DNA of 17,197 bases from Corynebacterium sp. (GTDB lineage: Bacteria > Actinomycetota > Actinomycetes > Mycobacteriales > Mycobacteriaceae), in NCBI GenBank assembly GCA_030450335.1, contig JAKDIS010000049.1:1-17197 (forward strand), given 5' to 3'. A model generated the notes under the pieces. The model searched no databases and had not been told where the DNA came from. It worked only from the letters and a program-made list of their open reading frames with translations. The position numbers and the translations under genes were made by a program. Position 1 is the stretch's first letter. Each line of letters begins with the position of its first letter. Shown here in pieces: positions 1-9,168 of this stretch.

Positions 1-154
1 CGATCTTGATGACGGAGGGCTCGGCCTTCGGCTCGTAGATGCCGATGTTCTCGATGACCTTGCCGGAGCGGGGGGTGCGGGCGTCGGCGATGACCACGCG
101 GTAGTGCGGGGTACGGATCTTGCCGAGGCGCTGGAGCTTGATCTTGACGGACAT
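1..154 (-). CDS. rpsP: 30S ribosomal protein bS16, 5' part (cut by window edge)
   Basis: Structural protein of the small ribosomal subunit that binds 16S rRNA and helps 30S assembly. Reading the minus strand from ATG at 154 gives [20 protein letters not shown], continuing through [19 protein letters not shown] and [13 protein letters not shown]. This is the characteristic bS16 N-terminus, with the conserved start (VKIRL-like), the R-P-x-YR-V-V region and the IGxY-P motif. About 51 residues are present; the rest lies beyond base 1. A good Shine-Dalgarno sequence (AGAGGA) sits 6 bases before the ATG. It lies downstream of ffh with a 264-base gap, so it probably has its own promoter. The frame was read directly from the sequence; the identification is secure. 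Confidence 0.96.
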   Translation of the reverse strand, partial: MSVKIKLQRLGKIRTPHYRVVIADARTPRSGKVIENIGIYEPKAEPSVIKI

Positions 155-174
155 GGTGGTCCTCTTTCCTGTTG

Positions 175-228
175 ACGGTCACCGGGCAGTACGGTCACCC
201 GCTCCCCCACGCCTCCCACGACGGTGGG
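175..228 (-). repeat. repeats and small hairpins in the rpsP leader
   Basis: On the plus strand ACGGTCACC occurs at 175-183 and again at 191-199, a 16-base-period direct repeat just before the rpsP ribosome binding site. Next to it, CCCAC at 206-210 and CCCAC at 215-219 can each pair with GTGGG at 224-228, giving two mutually exclusive short hairpins in the transcript. No known ribosomal-protein leader class was recognised. Confidence 0.4.
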
Positions 229-324
229 GACCTCTGGGGTCACGGGCCGGTTCAACCCTTGGATTTATCCTGCGCGTGACCACCGGACGACCGGGGTCGT
301 GATCGGTGTTACGCAGACTGCTCG

Positions 325-354
325 ACACTACAGTGCGGTAGATCAGCCGGACAA
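325..354 (-). promoter_or_regulatory. candidate promoter for rpsP
   Basis: In the ffh-rpsP gap the minus strand carries TTGTCC (349-354) as a possible -35 box, an 18-base spacer, and TAGTGT (325-330) as a possible -10 box. The match to consensus is only moderate (4/6 and 3/6). An alternative -10-like stretch, GATAAA, lies near 263-269. Either would leave a long leader before rpsP. This is inference from base pattern only. Confidence 0.25.
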
Positions 355-395
355 ATCCGCAGGACGCCCCTGCCGGCCCGGCCCGGCCAGCCGGC
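355..395 (-). terminator. weak hairpins after ffh, possible terminator
   Basis: Downstream of the ffh stop, GCCGGC at 372-377 pairs with GCCGGC at 390-395 in a very GC-rich stretch. GCAGG (359-363) also pairs with CCTGC (369-373), followed on the minus strand by a short run of three T at 353-355. There is no strong U tract, so this is at best a weak intrinsic terminator or a pause site between ffh and rpsP. Confidence 0.25.
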
Positions 396-418
396 GCGCG
401 CCTTACGGAAGGAGGCGC

Positions 419-2029
419 CTAGCGCCCCTTGCCGAAGTCGAGGTTGTCCATGTCGATGTTCTCGAAGCCCTCCGGCATCTGCTGCTGCATCTTCTTCAGG
501 TCGGCCATCGACGGCATGCCGCCGCCACCGGGCATCCCCGGCATGCCACCCATGCCCGGCATCCCGGGCATCCCCTGCGGCATCTGCGGCTGCGACGGGC
601 CCTTCTTCGCGGGCTTGCGCTTGCCGTTCTTGCCCTTTCGTCCCTTGGGCTTCTTCTTCGTCGCCGAGCGGCCCATGCCGCCACCGCCCATGCCGAACTG
701 GCCGGCCATCTTGCCCATCATCTTCTTCGCCTCGTGGAAGCGGCTGACGAGCTGGTTGATGTCGGCGACGGTGACACCGGAACCGGCGGCGATGCGCTTA
801 CGGCGCGAGGCGTTGAGGATGTTCGGGTTCTCGCGCTCGGCCGGGGTCATGCCGCGGATGATGGCCTGGATCCGGTCGAGCTGCTTCTCGTCGACCATGT
901 CGGCCATGTCGTTCATCTGCTTGCCGCCGGGCAGCATCTTGAGCACGTTGCCCAGCGGACCCATCCTGCGGATCATCAGCATCTGGTCGAGGAAGTCCTC
1001 GAGCGTGAGCTCCCCGGAAGCCATGCGGGCGGCGGAGTCCTCCGCCTTGCGCTGGTCCATGACCTGCTCGGCCTGCTCGATGAGGCTGAGCACGTCGCCC
1101 ATGCCCAGAATGCGGTTGGCCATGCGGTCCGGGTGGAAGACGTCGAAGTCCTCGAGCTTCTCACCGGTGGAGGCGTACATGATCGGCTTGCCGGTGACCT
1201 CACGGATCGACAGTGCGGCACCACCACGGGCGTCGCCGTCGAGCTTGGTGAGTACCACGCCGGTAAAATCCACGCCGTCGCGGAAGGCCTCGGCGGTGGT
1301 GACGGCGTCCTGGCCGATCATCGAGTCGATGACGAACAGGACCTCGTCGGGGTTGACCGCGTCGCGGATGTTGCGCGCCTGGGTCATCAGGGTCTCGTCG
1401 ATGCCGAGACGGCCGGCGGTATCGATGATGACCACGTCGTGCTTGGTGCGCCCGGCCTCCTCGATACCGGCCTGGGCCACGGCGACGGGGTCACCGTGGC
1501 TGGTGCCCATCTCGTGGTCCAGGGAGTCCAGGGAGGTGCCGGGGTCCGGTGCGAAGGTGGGGACCTCGGCGCGCTCGCCGACGATCTGCAGCTGTTGCAC
1601 CGCACCGGGACGCTGCAGGTCACAGGCCACGAGCATGGGCGTGTGGCCCTGCTTGGCCAGGTGCTTGGCGAGTTTTCCGGCCAGGGTGGTCTTACCGGCA
1701 CCCTGCAGGCCGGCGAGCATGATCACCGTGGGCGGGTTCTTGGCCAGGTTCAGGCGCCGGGTCTCCCCGCCGAGGATGTTCTGCAGTTCCTCGTTGACGA
1801 TCTTGATGACCTGCTGCGCAGGGTTGAGCGCCTCGGAGACGACCACGCCGTTGGCGCGCTCCTTGACCCGCTTGATGAAGGCGCGCACGACGGGGAGGGA
1901 GACGTCGGCCTCCAGCAACGCCAGGCGGATCTCACGCGCGGTGGCGTTGATGTCCGCCTCGGTCAGCCTGCCTTTTCCGCGCAGGCCCTTGAGGGCGCCG
2001 GACAGGCGATCGGACAAGGACTCAAACAC
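419..2029 (-). CDS. ffh: signal recognition particle protein Ffh (SRP54 GTPase)
   Basis: Binds SRP RNA and signal sequences of nascent membrane and secreted proteins, then docks with FtsY to deliver ribosomes to the membrane. The 536 aa protein shows the N domain (1-95), the GTPase G domain with G1 GLQGAGKTT (107-115), DTAGR (203-207) and TKLD (261-264), and the methionine-rich M domain (about 305-440). The M domain has the RNA-binding segments MGPLGNVLKMLPG (356-368) and NASRRKRIAAGSG (406-418). Residues 440-536 form an unusually long tail: a Lys-rich block (458-476), then Met/Gly/Pro repeats, ending in GFENIDMDNLDFGKGR. The start is GTG at 2029, with AGGGAG about 10 bases upstream. No convincing -35/-10 pair was seen in the gap before it. 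Its partner ftsY lies two genes upstream. Confidence 0.97.
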   Translation of the reverse strand: MFESLSDRLSGALKGLRGKGRLTEADINATAREIRLALLEADVSLPVVRAFIKRVKERANGVVVSEALNPAQQVIKIVNEELQNILGGETRRLNLAKNPPTVIMLAGLQGAGKTTLAGKLAKHLAKQGHTPMLVACDLQRPGAVQQLQIVGERAEVPTFAPDPGTSLDSLDHEMGTSHGDPVAVAQAGIEEAGRTKHDVVIIDTAGRLGIDETLMTQARNIRDAVNPDEVLFVIDSMIGQDAVTTAEAFRDGVDFTGVVLTKLDGDARGGAALSIREVTGKPIMYASTGEKLEDFDVFHPDRMANRILGMGDVLSLIEQAEQVMDQRKAEDSAARMASGELTLEDFLDQMLMIRRMGPLGNVLKMLPGGKQMNDMADMVDEKQLDRIQAIIRGMTPAERENPNILNASRRKRIAAGSGVTVADINQLVSRFHEAKKMMGKMAGQFGMGGGGMGRSATKKKPKGRKGKNGKRKPAKKGPSQPQMPQGMPGMPGMGGMPGMPGGGGMPSMADLKKMQQQMPEGFENIDMDNLDFGKGR

Positions 2030-2116
2030 TGTGGAACTACTCCCTTACGCAATGGCTTCTGACCCCACCACCGTACCCGGTGTGTGCGGACCTTCCTACT
2101 CACCCCCGAAAACGAC

Positions 2117-2188
2117 GCAGGACGCACCGGGTGCGCAGGACGCCCCGCGGCCGGCGGGCCGTGGGGCGTCCGGTGCGTCCGGTGCGTC

Positions 2189-2190
<2 letters not shown>
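2117..2190 (-). terminator. long GC-rich hairpin directly after amt
   Basis: The inner arms 2138-2152 (GGACGCCCCGCGGCC) and 2157-2171 (GGCCGTGGGGCGTCC) pair over 15 bases with one mismatch around a 4-base loop. An outer arm at 2120-2130 (GGACGCACCGG) is perfectly complementary to CCGGTGCGTCC at 2179-2189 and also to a second copy at 2170-2180, so the structure can slip between registers. It begins inside the amt stop codon (2189-2191). Only a short TTTT follows on the minus strand near 2109-2112, so termination is likely but not textbook. Confidence 0.55.
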
Positions 2191-3598
<1,408 letters not shown>

Positions 3599-3719
3599 TT
3601 CGGGGGACTCCTCAGGGTTGCGTGGGGGTTGTCTCCGGCCAGTAGCGCCGGTGTCTCACCCTGAGTAGTTAAGTGCCCCGATGTTTCGTCTGTTCATGCC
3701 GGATGATTTCGTGTGCATG

Positions 3720-3751
3720 AAAAACACCGCCGCAAGATTACGGCGGTGTTT
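3720..3751 (-). terminator. intrinsic terminator of ftsY
   Basis: AAACACCGCCG (3722-3732) pairs perfectly over 11 bp with CGGCGGTGTTT (3741-3751) around an 8-base loop. On the minus strand the hairpin runs into five T (3720-3724). It lies 26 bases past the ftsY stop and insulates amt from ftsY transcription. This is the clearest rho-independent terminator in the window. Confidence 0.9.
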
Positions 3752-3776
3752 CAGTGGTGCGGTTCCAGGCCTGGGT

Positions 3777-5321
3777 TTAGCCCAGCAGAGCGTCCACGAA
3801 GCCCTCGACCTCGAACGGGGCGAGGTCGTCGGCGCCCTCGCCCAGGCCGACGAGCTTGACCGGCACGCCAAGCTCCTCCTGCACCTGGAAGACGATGCCT
3901 CCCTTGGCGGTGCCGTCCAGCTTGGTCAGGGCGACACCGGAGATGTCGACGACGTCACGGAACATGCGTGCCTGGACCAGTCCGTTCTGGCCCACGGTGG
4001 CGTCGAGCACGAGGATGACCTCGTCGACCTTGGCCTTCTTCTCGACGACCCGCTTGACCTTGCCGAGCTGGTCCATCAGGCCCACGGAGGTGTGCAGACG
4101 TCCGGCGGTGTCGACCAGGACGACGTCGATGCCGTCGTCCACACCCTTGGCCACGGCGTCGAAGGCGACGGACGCCGGGTCCGCACCCTCCTTGCCGCGC
4201 ACGGTCTTCGCCCCGACGCGGCGTCCCCAGGTCTCCAGCTGGTCGGCGGCGGCGGCACGGAAGGTGTCCGCCGCGCCCAGCAGGACGGAGTGGCCCATGC
4301 CAACGAGCACGCGGGAGAGCTTGCCGGTGGTGGTGGTCTTGCCGGTGCCGTTGACACCGACGACCATGATCACCGCGGGCTTGCCCTCGTAGGGCATGGC
4401 GTGGATCGAGCGGTCGAGACCGGGCTTGCAGGCGTCAATGAGGCAGGAGCGCAGCAGGGCGCGGGCCTCCTCCTCGCTGGAGACACCCTGGTTGGAGATC
4501 CGGCCCCGCAGATCCTCGACCACGGCGAGGGTGGTCTTGGTGCCGAGGTCCGCCATGATCAGCGTGTCCTCGATCTCCTCCCAGGCGTCCTCGTCGAGGT
4601 CACCGGCGGACAGGATGCCGAGGACACCACGTCCGATGACGTTCTGCGACTTGGAGAGGTTGCCGCGCAGACGACCGATACGTCCCTCGACCGGGGCGAT
4701 CTCCTCCACGGGCTCCGGAGTCGGCTCAGGCTCGGGTTCCAGTTCGGGCTCGGGCTCCGGCTCCGGCTCGGGTTCCGGTTCAGGCTCCGGCGTGGGCTCC
4801 ACGACGGGTGCGGGAGTCGGCTCCGGTTCGGGGACGGGCTCCTGCTCGACCTCCGGCTCCTCAGCAGGCTCAGCGTCGACCTCCGGCTCCGCTTCGGGCT
4901 CAGGCGTCGGCTCAGGTTCCGGGGTCGGCTCCGGCTCAGGGGTTGCCTCAGGCTCAGGCGCGGGTGCAGGCTCGGGTGTCGGCTCCGGCTCGGGTGCAGG
5001 CTCGGGCTCGGGTGCGGGCTCGGGTGCGGGCTGCGCGACCGGCGGCGTCGGGGCGGTCGGCGGCTCCTTGTCCCCGCCGAGTTCCTGACCCGGGAGAACC
5101 TCAGGCTCCTTCTCCGCCACCCCGGCGGCGCTACCGGCGCTGAAGTTGAATCCACCCTGCGCCTGGTAGTTGCCGGAGGTCGGCTTCTTCTCCTCGATCT
5201 CCGACTTCTTCTCGAAGGAGATCTCCTTCTGCTTGCCCCGACGGATGCCGAGGACGATCAGCAGGGCGACGATGACAATGACCGCGACGGCGGCTATGAC
5301 TATCCAGATAATCGGGTCCAT
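3777..5321 (-). CDS. ftsY: signal recognition particle receptor FtsY
   Basis: GTPase that receives the Ffh-ribosome complex at the membrane and passes it to the translocon. The 514 aa protein starts with a membrane anchor (residues 4-26, [20 protein letters not shown], followed by RRGK). A long acidic A region comes next, dominated by Glu-Pro repeats at about 99-205. The NG domain (about 212-514) has G1 GVNGTGKTT (322-330), DTFRAAA (352-358), DTAGR (404-408), TKLD (466-469) and GLGE (492-495). Ffh shares the same GTPase fold. The start is ATG at 5321, chosen because it opens directly into the anchor; no real Shine-Dalgarno sequence precedes it (only GGTGA almost touching the ATG), so a leaderless or weakly initiated mRNA is possible. 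A strong terminator follows it. The 197-base gap before it holds the three-copy repeat at 5424-5500 and no obvious promoter. Confidence 0.97.
   Translation of the reverse strand: MDPIIWIVIAAVAVIVIVALLIVLGIRRGKQKEISFEKKSEIEEKKPTSGNYQAQGGFNFSAGSAAGVAEKEPEVLPGQELGGDKEPPTAPTPPVAQPAPEPAPEPEPAPEPEPTPEPAPAPEPEATPEPEPTPEPEPTPEPEAEPEVDAEPAEEPEVEQEPVPEPEPTPAPVVEPTPEPEPEPEPEPEPEPELEPEPEPTPEPVEEIAPVEGRIGRLRGNLSKSQNVIGRGVLGILSAGDLDEDAWEEIEDTLIMADLGTKTTLAVVEDLRGRISNQGVSSEEEARALLRSCLIDACKPGLDRSIHAMPYEGKPAVIMVVGVNGTGKTTTTGKLSRVLVGMGHSVLLGAADTFRAAAADQLETWGRRVGAKTVRGKEGADPASVAFDAVAKGVDDGIDVVLVDTAGRLHTSVGLMDQLGKVKRVVEKKAKVDEVILVLDATVGQNGLVQARMFRDVVDISGVALTKLDGTAKGGIVFQVQEELGVPVKLVGLGEGADDLAPFEVEGFVDALLG
4707..5027 (-). 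repeat. Glu-Pro codon repeat inside ftsY
   Basis: About 107 codons of short-period repeats encode EP, EPEPTP and EPAPEP units (FtsY residues 99-205). The DNA repeats hexamers such as GGCTCC/GGCTCG with variation (on the plus strand), interrupted near residues 145-166 by a more mixed acidic stretch. Hexamer-period tracts of this kind can change length by slippage without shifting frame. Confidence 0.9.
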
Positions 5322-5423
5322 GTCACCAGTGAACCAAACGACCGCCGCCCCGTGTGCCGCAGGGCGTGGATTTCTTCCCCAGTGCCCTCTTCTCCCCCGC
5401 CGCCGTCCACCAATTCAGGACGA

Positions 5424-5500
5424 CACCTTGACCCCTCAGGTCGCCGAGGCCCCTCCTCAACGACCTGAGGGCTCAAGGTGCGGCACCTTGAGCCCTCAGG
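5424..5500. repeat. three copies of a 17-18 base element forming a long hairpin
   Basis: Copy A at 5424-5440 (CACCTTGACCCCTCAGG, plus strand), copy B at 5464-5481 (reverse orientation) and copy C at 5483-5500 (plus orientation, GCACCTTGAGCCCTCAGG). B and C are a perfect 18-base inverted repeat with one base between them. A differs from C at one position, so B can pair with either A or C. The element begins 18 bases after the stop of the 1212 aa gene and could act as its terminator or as an RNA end-protecting hairpin, although no T tract follows on the minus strand. Confidence 0.85.
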
Positions 5501-5518
5501 ACGCCTCGGGCCCCGGTG

Positions 5519-8500
5519 CTACTCGCTGATGATGGAGTCGATCGCGGCGTCAGCGGCGTCAGCGGCGTCAGCAGCACCATCCTCAGCCGAAGCCTCAACC
5601 TCATCCTCCACCTCGTCAGGCCCGAACACGCCGAGCACCATCGCGTCGGCCGCGACGAGGTCACCGGTCACGAGGTCAGGCACGATGCGCGCGATCTCCG
5701 CCCAGCCCGGGTACGCCGAGGACAGCTGCCCGGTCGAACCCAACCGTCCGTGGGCGTGCATGCGCGCGGCGATCGCCAGGATCATGCTGATCACCGGGGT
5801 CAGCGCCCACCGGTTGTCCGGGTTGTCGGTGTCCACGTTGTCGAGCTTGTCGAAGCGCACGCGCGCGGAGGTGTACAGCTGCCGGTTCGTCTGGCGGATC
5901 CGGCGCAGCAGCGCCAGCGCCACGCGCAGCAGACCCGGGTCGGCGAGCACCTGGCCGAGTTCCTCACGGTGGCGGAAGGTCTCGAACACGGCGATCAGCC
6001 GCGAGTTCTCCTCCGACAGCGCACCGGGCACGACCTGCGAGCCGGCGAAGAAGGTCGACAGCACGGCCTCCTGCTGCTCCGGGGACAGCTGCGCGATCTG
6101 CACGGTGGTGGCGTCGATGCAGGACGTCTCCAGCGTGGCGTCGCGTCCGGTCTCCACGGTCTGCGACAGCGGTGTGCCGCCGATGCCGGAGAGCCGGCGT
6201 CCGATCTCGCGGCGGGCCATGGTGTCGTCGTCGTCGGTGGCGGCGAGTTCGCCGAGGATCTCCAGCGCGGCGATCCAGGCCACGCCGGGCCGCGGGTCCG
6301 GGGAGGTGGAACGCAGTGAGGCGTGCACCAGCCCGGACAGGATGAACTGCGCCGGACGGTCGGAGGACGGCACCAGCGAGCGCGACATCGCGCGCAGGGC
6401 CTCGCGCGGGTGGCGCGCCAGGGCGGCGTGCATCGCGGCACTGGCGTCCGCGGTGGCCTCCCCGGTCAGCCAGCCGGCCAGCACGTCCCACAGCACGGTG
6501 AGCACGTCGGTGTCCTCGGGCAGTTCGTCGGACGCCCCGGCGAGGTAGGCGGCGAGCTGCGTCCAGGGGCCGCCGTCGTCCGGACGGGCGTGGCCGGGGA
6601 CGTCGACGCGCAGGGCGCCGGGGCCGGGGGACGCCGCGGGGTGCAGCGGGCTGAAGCGGTCCCGGTTGTGGAACTGCACGCTCAGCGCACCGGCGTCGGT
6701 CAGCTCGGCGGGCAGTTCGGCGACACCGTCGGTGAAGCTCAGCACGCGGGCGGACATCCAGGGTGCGGTCAGCGACCACACCCACGCCGGGGAGTCGACC
6801 TTCGGCGACACGCTCAGGCTGCCGCGGGTGCCGTCGCCTTGCGGGGCGGTGTAGGTCAGGGTGCGGTCCTCGGCGGGACGCATCGTCACCAGGCGCACAC
6901 TGTGGCTGCGTCCGTCGGCGACGAACTCCAGCTCGCAGGAGCCCTCGGTGAGCAGCGGCAGCGAGGCACGCACCGACGACAGCGACACCGACCAGGTCAC
7001 CTGGTCCACCGTGCCCAGGCGCAGGGTGCGCACCGGGGCACCGTGACGGTCACGGATGACCAGTCGAGGGGACTCCACCGGCATGCCCGGACGGATCCGG
7101 AAGCGCGCGGCGGAGTTGATCTCCACGGCCGGGGCCACGAGCGACTCGGTGCGCCACATCGGGTCCTCACCGATCAGCGGCAGCTGGAAGAGCAGCCGCG
7201 GCGGCTCCACGACCAGCGGCAGGGCGTCGCCGGCATCGGTCTCGGCGATGACCTGGACGGACTTCTCCTCGGTCTTCACGTCCACGGTGCGCGGGATGAA
7301 CAGCTGCTTGTCACCCTGGAACAGCGAGACGGTCACCGGGGTCAGCCCGGCGACCAGGCCCAGCCGCGGGCTGGCGGGGGCCTCGATGTCCAGGCCCTCG
7401 ACGATGGCGAACTCGTGACGGAAGGACTCGTTGCGCGGGCCGCGCAGGCGCACCAGGTACTCCCCGACCCACGGGGTCTCGTAGGCCTCGGGGTCGAAGA
7501 CGTCGAACATGCCGCCCTCGGCGGGCACCTCCAGCGGCTCCTCCTCGGTGACCTCCTCGCCGGTCTCGTCCGGGCCGGCCCAGGAGCTCACCGACAGGAA
7601 CCAGATCTCCGGCGCACCGGAGACGGTGGCCGGGAACACGGCCTGCAGGCTCGACGAGTGCACGGGCAGTCCGCCGACGGTGCGGATCGCCGGCAGCACG
7701 TTCTCCGGCTCGCGGAACCACACGCGCTGGCGGGCGTCCACGCACCGTACCGTGCCCATCGCCGGACGTGCCACGCCCGGACGGTCGATGAGCAGTGCGG
7801 TGGCCTCGGACAGGTCAAGGTCGCGGATGACCCAGCCGTCCCACGCCTTGACCTGCCACTCGCCCAGCACCGGGATGGTGCGGTCGGCCACCGGGTCCAC
7901 CGCGGTGGAGTCCTGGGGGCAGACCACGAGCACACGCGAGTGGTGCAGGGAGACACGGTCGGTGAGGTCCTTGCCGCGGCGGGTGAAGACCATGACCGGG
8001 TCGGCGTCGTCGACGACGGGCAGCACCCAGGACTCGCCGTGGGTCAGGTCGCGCACGCCGATCTCACGCACCGGACGGCGCACCGGCAGGTCCAGCGTCT
8101 CGGTGACCGGACGCCCCGGGGCGTCGGAGCGACGCGTGCGGAAACCGGCCGGCCGGCCGTCGACGTCCACGTGCCAGCGCACCTCGTCGACAGGGTCGAC
8201 AGGGTCGACGGAGTCGACGGAATCGTCGGAGTCGCCGGGATCCTCCAGCGGCTGCTCGGGAAGACGCAGCACCACGCGCTGCCGGGCCAGGTCGATGGCC
8301 AGGCGCGGGCGGTCCTCACGGGTACCCACGCCCACGCGGTGGCGTCGGGCCGTGGTGCCGGAGGGACGCTCACGCAGTTCCTCGACGACGTCCTCGAGCA
8401 CCAGCGGCGCGACCGCGGCGTCCTGCCCGGCCTCAGACCGGGCCTCCGTCACGGAGTTGACCCAGTGGTCGGGGTGCTCGGCGGCGAGCTGCACCACACG

Positions 8501-9157
8501 CACCACCGGGGCGATCAGCCGCTCGGCGAGCGCGGGCAGCGCGGCACACAACGGGCCGGCCTGCAATGACTCCTCGGCGAGCACGGCGACCACGGCGGCG
8601 GCCTCCTCGGCCGGGGTCGCCAGGGCCTCGCCGGCCAGCCGGCGGGTGTCGATGAGCTCGATGAGCTCGGGCACCCAGTCGGTGGCGATGCCCACGTGGG
8701 CGAACAGGCGCCCCAGGTCCCCGTCGGAGCCGGCGGCCGCGGCGTCCACCGGGTCCAGGCCCGCGCGGGTGAGGATCTCGGCGTAGTCGATCAGCGAGAC
8801 CCGCTCCGGAGTCGGCTCGATCCCCAGGCCGGTCCAGAACTCCGACTCCAGCTCGCCGACCACGTTGAGCCTGGCGGCGCGGAAGATCAGGGTGGAGGCG
8901 GTCAGCGCGGGGCAGGTGCGCAGCAGCGCGTCCTCCCCCGCGCCGGCACGGATCTGGCGGGAGAGGAACTCCCCGTAGAAGATGGTGAGGCGTTCAAGCT
9001 CGTCACCGGTGATGTCCAGGTCGACGAACACGGCGGGGTCCCCGCTGAGTTCGCCGAGACGTCGGGCGAGTTCTATCTCCGTGCTGGACGCCCAGGCGAG
9101 GAGATTGTCGGAGAGATCGGCGATGGGGCTGTCTGCAGGAGTCGGGGTGTTGCTCAC
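5519..9157 (-). CDS. very long conserved-looking protein of unknown function, co-transcribed with smc
   Basis: I do not recognise the function of this 1212 aa protein. It has no signal peptide or membrane segment, so it is probably cytoplasmic. Three zones are visible. Residues 1-265 look largely helical (LSDNLLAWASSTEIELARRL). A short acidic linker (305-325, DSDDSVDSVDPVDPVDEV) leads into a middle zone (about 326-850) rich in Val, Trp and Arg with strand-like alternation, such as WHVDVDGRPAGF, VRDLTHGESWVLPVV, LGEWQVKAWDGWVIRDL and LVIRDRHGAPVRTLRL, suggesting several beta-sandwich modules. Residues 864-1182 look helical again, with an acidic, Ala/Asp-rich end (1182-1207). No Walker, nuclease or protease motif was seen. 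The GTG start at 9157 lies 11 bases after the smc stop, with only a weak AGG as ribosome site, so translation is probably coupled to smc. GC content and codon use resemble its neighbours, so recent transfer is unlikely. As recalled, other corynebacteria have a hypothetical gene at this position. Confidence 0.88.
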   Translation of the reverse strand: MSNTPTPADSPIADLSDNLLAWASSTEIELARRLGELSGDPAVFVDLDITGDELERLTIFYGEFLSRQIRAGAGEDALLRTCPALTASTLIFRAARLNVVGELESEFWTGLGIEPTPERVSLIDYAEILTRAGLDPVDAAAAGSDGDLGRLFAHVGIATDWVPELIELIDTRRLAGEALATPAEEAAAVVAVLAEESLQAGPLCAALPALAERLIAPVVRVVQLAAEHPDHWVNSVTEARSEAGQDAAVAPLVLEDVVEELRERPSGTTARRHRVGVGTREDRPRLAIDLARQRVVLRLPEQPLEDPGDSDDSVDSVDPVDPVDEVRWHVDVDGRPAGFRTRRSDAPGRPVTETLDLPVRRPVREIGVRDLTHGESWVLPVVDDADPVMVFTRRGKDLTDRVSLHHSRVLVVCPQDSTAVDPVADRTIPVLGEWQVKAWDGWVIRDLDLSEATALLIDRPGVARPAMGTVRCVDARQRVWFREPENVLPAIRTVGGLPVHSSSLQAVFPATVSGAPEIWFLSVSSWAGPDETGEEVTEEEPLEVPAEGGMFDVFDPEAYETPWVGEYLVRLRGPRNESFRHEFAIVEGLDIEAPASPRLGLVAGLTPVTVSLFQGDKQLFIPRTVDVKTEEKSVQVIAETDAGDALPLVVEPPRLLFQLPLIGEDPMWRTESLVAPAVEINSAARFRIRPGMPVESPRLVIRDRHGAPVRTLRLGTVDQVTWSVSLSSVRASLPLLTEGSCELEFVADGRSHSVRLVTMRPAEDRTLTYTAPQGDGTRGSLSVSPKVDSPAWVWSLTAPWMSARVLSFTDGVAELPAELTDAGALSVQFHNRDRFSPLHPAASPGPGALRVDVPGHARPDDGGPWTQLAAYLAGASDELPEDTDVLTVLWDVLAGWLTGEATADASAAMHAALARHPREALRAMSRSLVPSSDRPAQFILSGLVHASLRSTSPDPRPGVAWIAALEILGELAATDDDDTMARREIGRRLSGIGGTPLSQTVETGRDATLETSCIDATTVQIAQLSPEQQEAVLSTFFAGSQVVPGALSEENSRLIAVFETFRHREELGQVLADPGLLRVALALLRRIRQTNRQLYTSARVRFDKLDNVDTDNPDNRWALTPVISMILAIAARMHAHGRLGSTGQLSSAYPGWAEIARIVPDLVTGDLVAADAMVLGVFGPDEVEDEVEASAEDGAADAADAADAAIDSIISE
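5545..5573 (-). repeat. nine-base tandem repeat at the end of the 1212 aa gene
   Basis: GCGGCGTCA (plus strand) is repeated three times in tandem and encodes the Ala-Ala-Asp units near the C-terminus (GAADAADAADAAID). Confidence 0.8.
8184..8235 (-). repeat. nine-base tandem repeat in the 1212 aa gene
   Basis: GTCGACAGG-like units (plus strand), with decay to GTCGACGGA and GTCGGAGTC, repeat about five times in frame. They encode the acidic linker DSDDSVDSVDPVDPVDEV at residues 309-326. Each unit carries a GTCGAC palindrome, so the linker DNA holds a cluster of these sites. Confidence 0.8.
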
Positions 9158-9168
9158 GTCGACCTATT

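Noticed and set aside
224..2062. Long plus-strand open frames opposite ffh (two frames) and similar ones opposite amt, ftsY, smc and the 1212 aa gene
   Set aside because: They mirror real minus-strand genes in very GC-rich DNA, have low-complexity His/Arg/Gly or Ser/Arg composition and match no family.
3599..3719. AmtR operator before amt
   Set aside because: No stretch resembling the known CTATAG-type AmtR box was found.
4707..5027. A separate Ser/Gly-rich plus-strand protein opposite the FtsY repeat
   Set aside because: It is the complement of the Glu-Pro codons and has no start context or family match.
8184..8235. CRISPR-like array
   Set aside because: The units are nine bases, in frame and without spacers, so this is a coding microrepeat.
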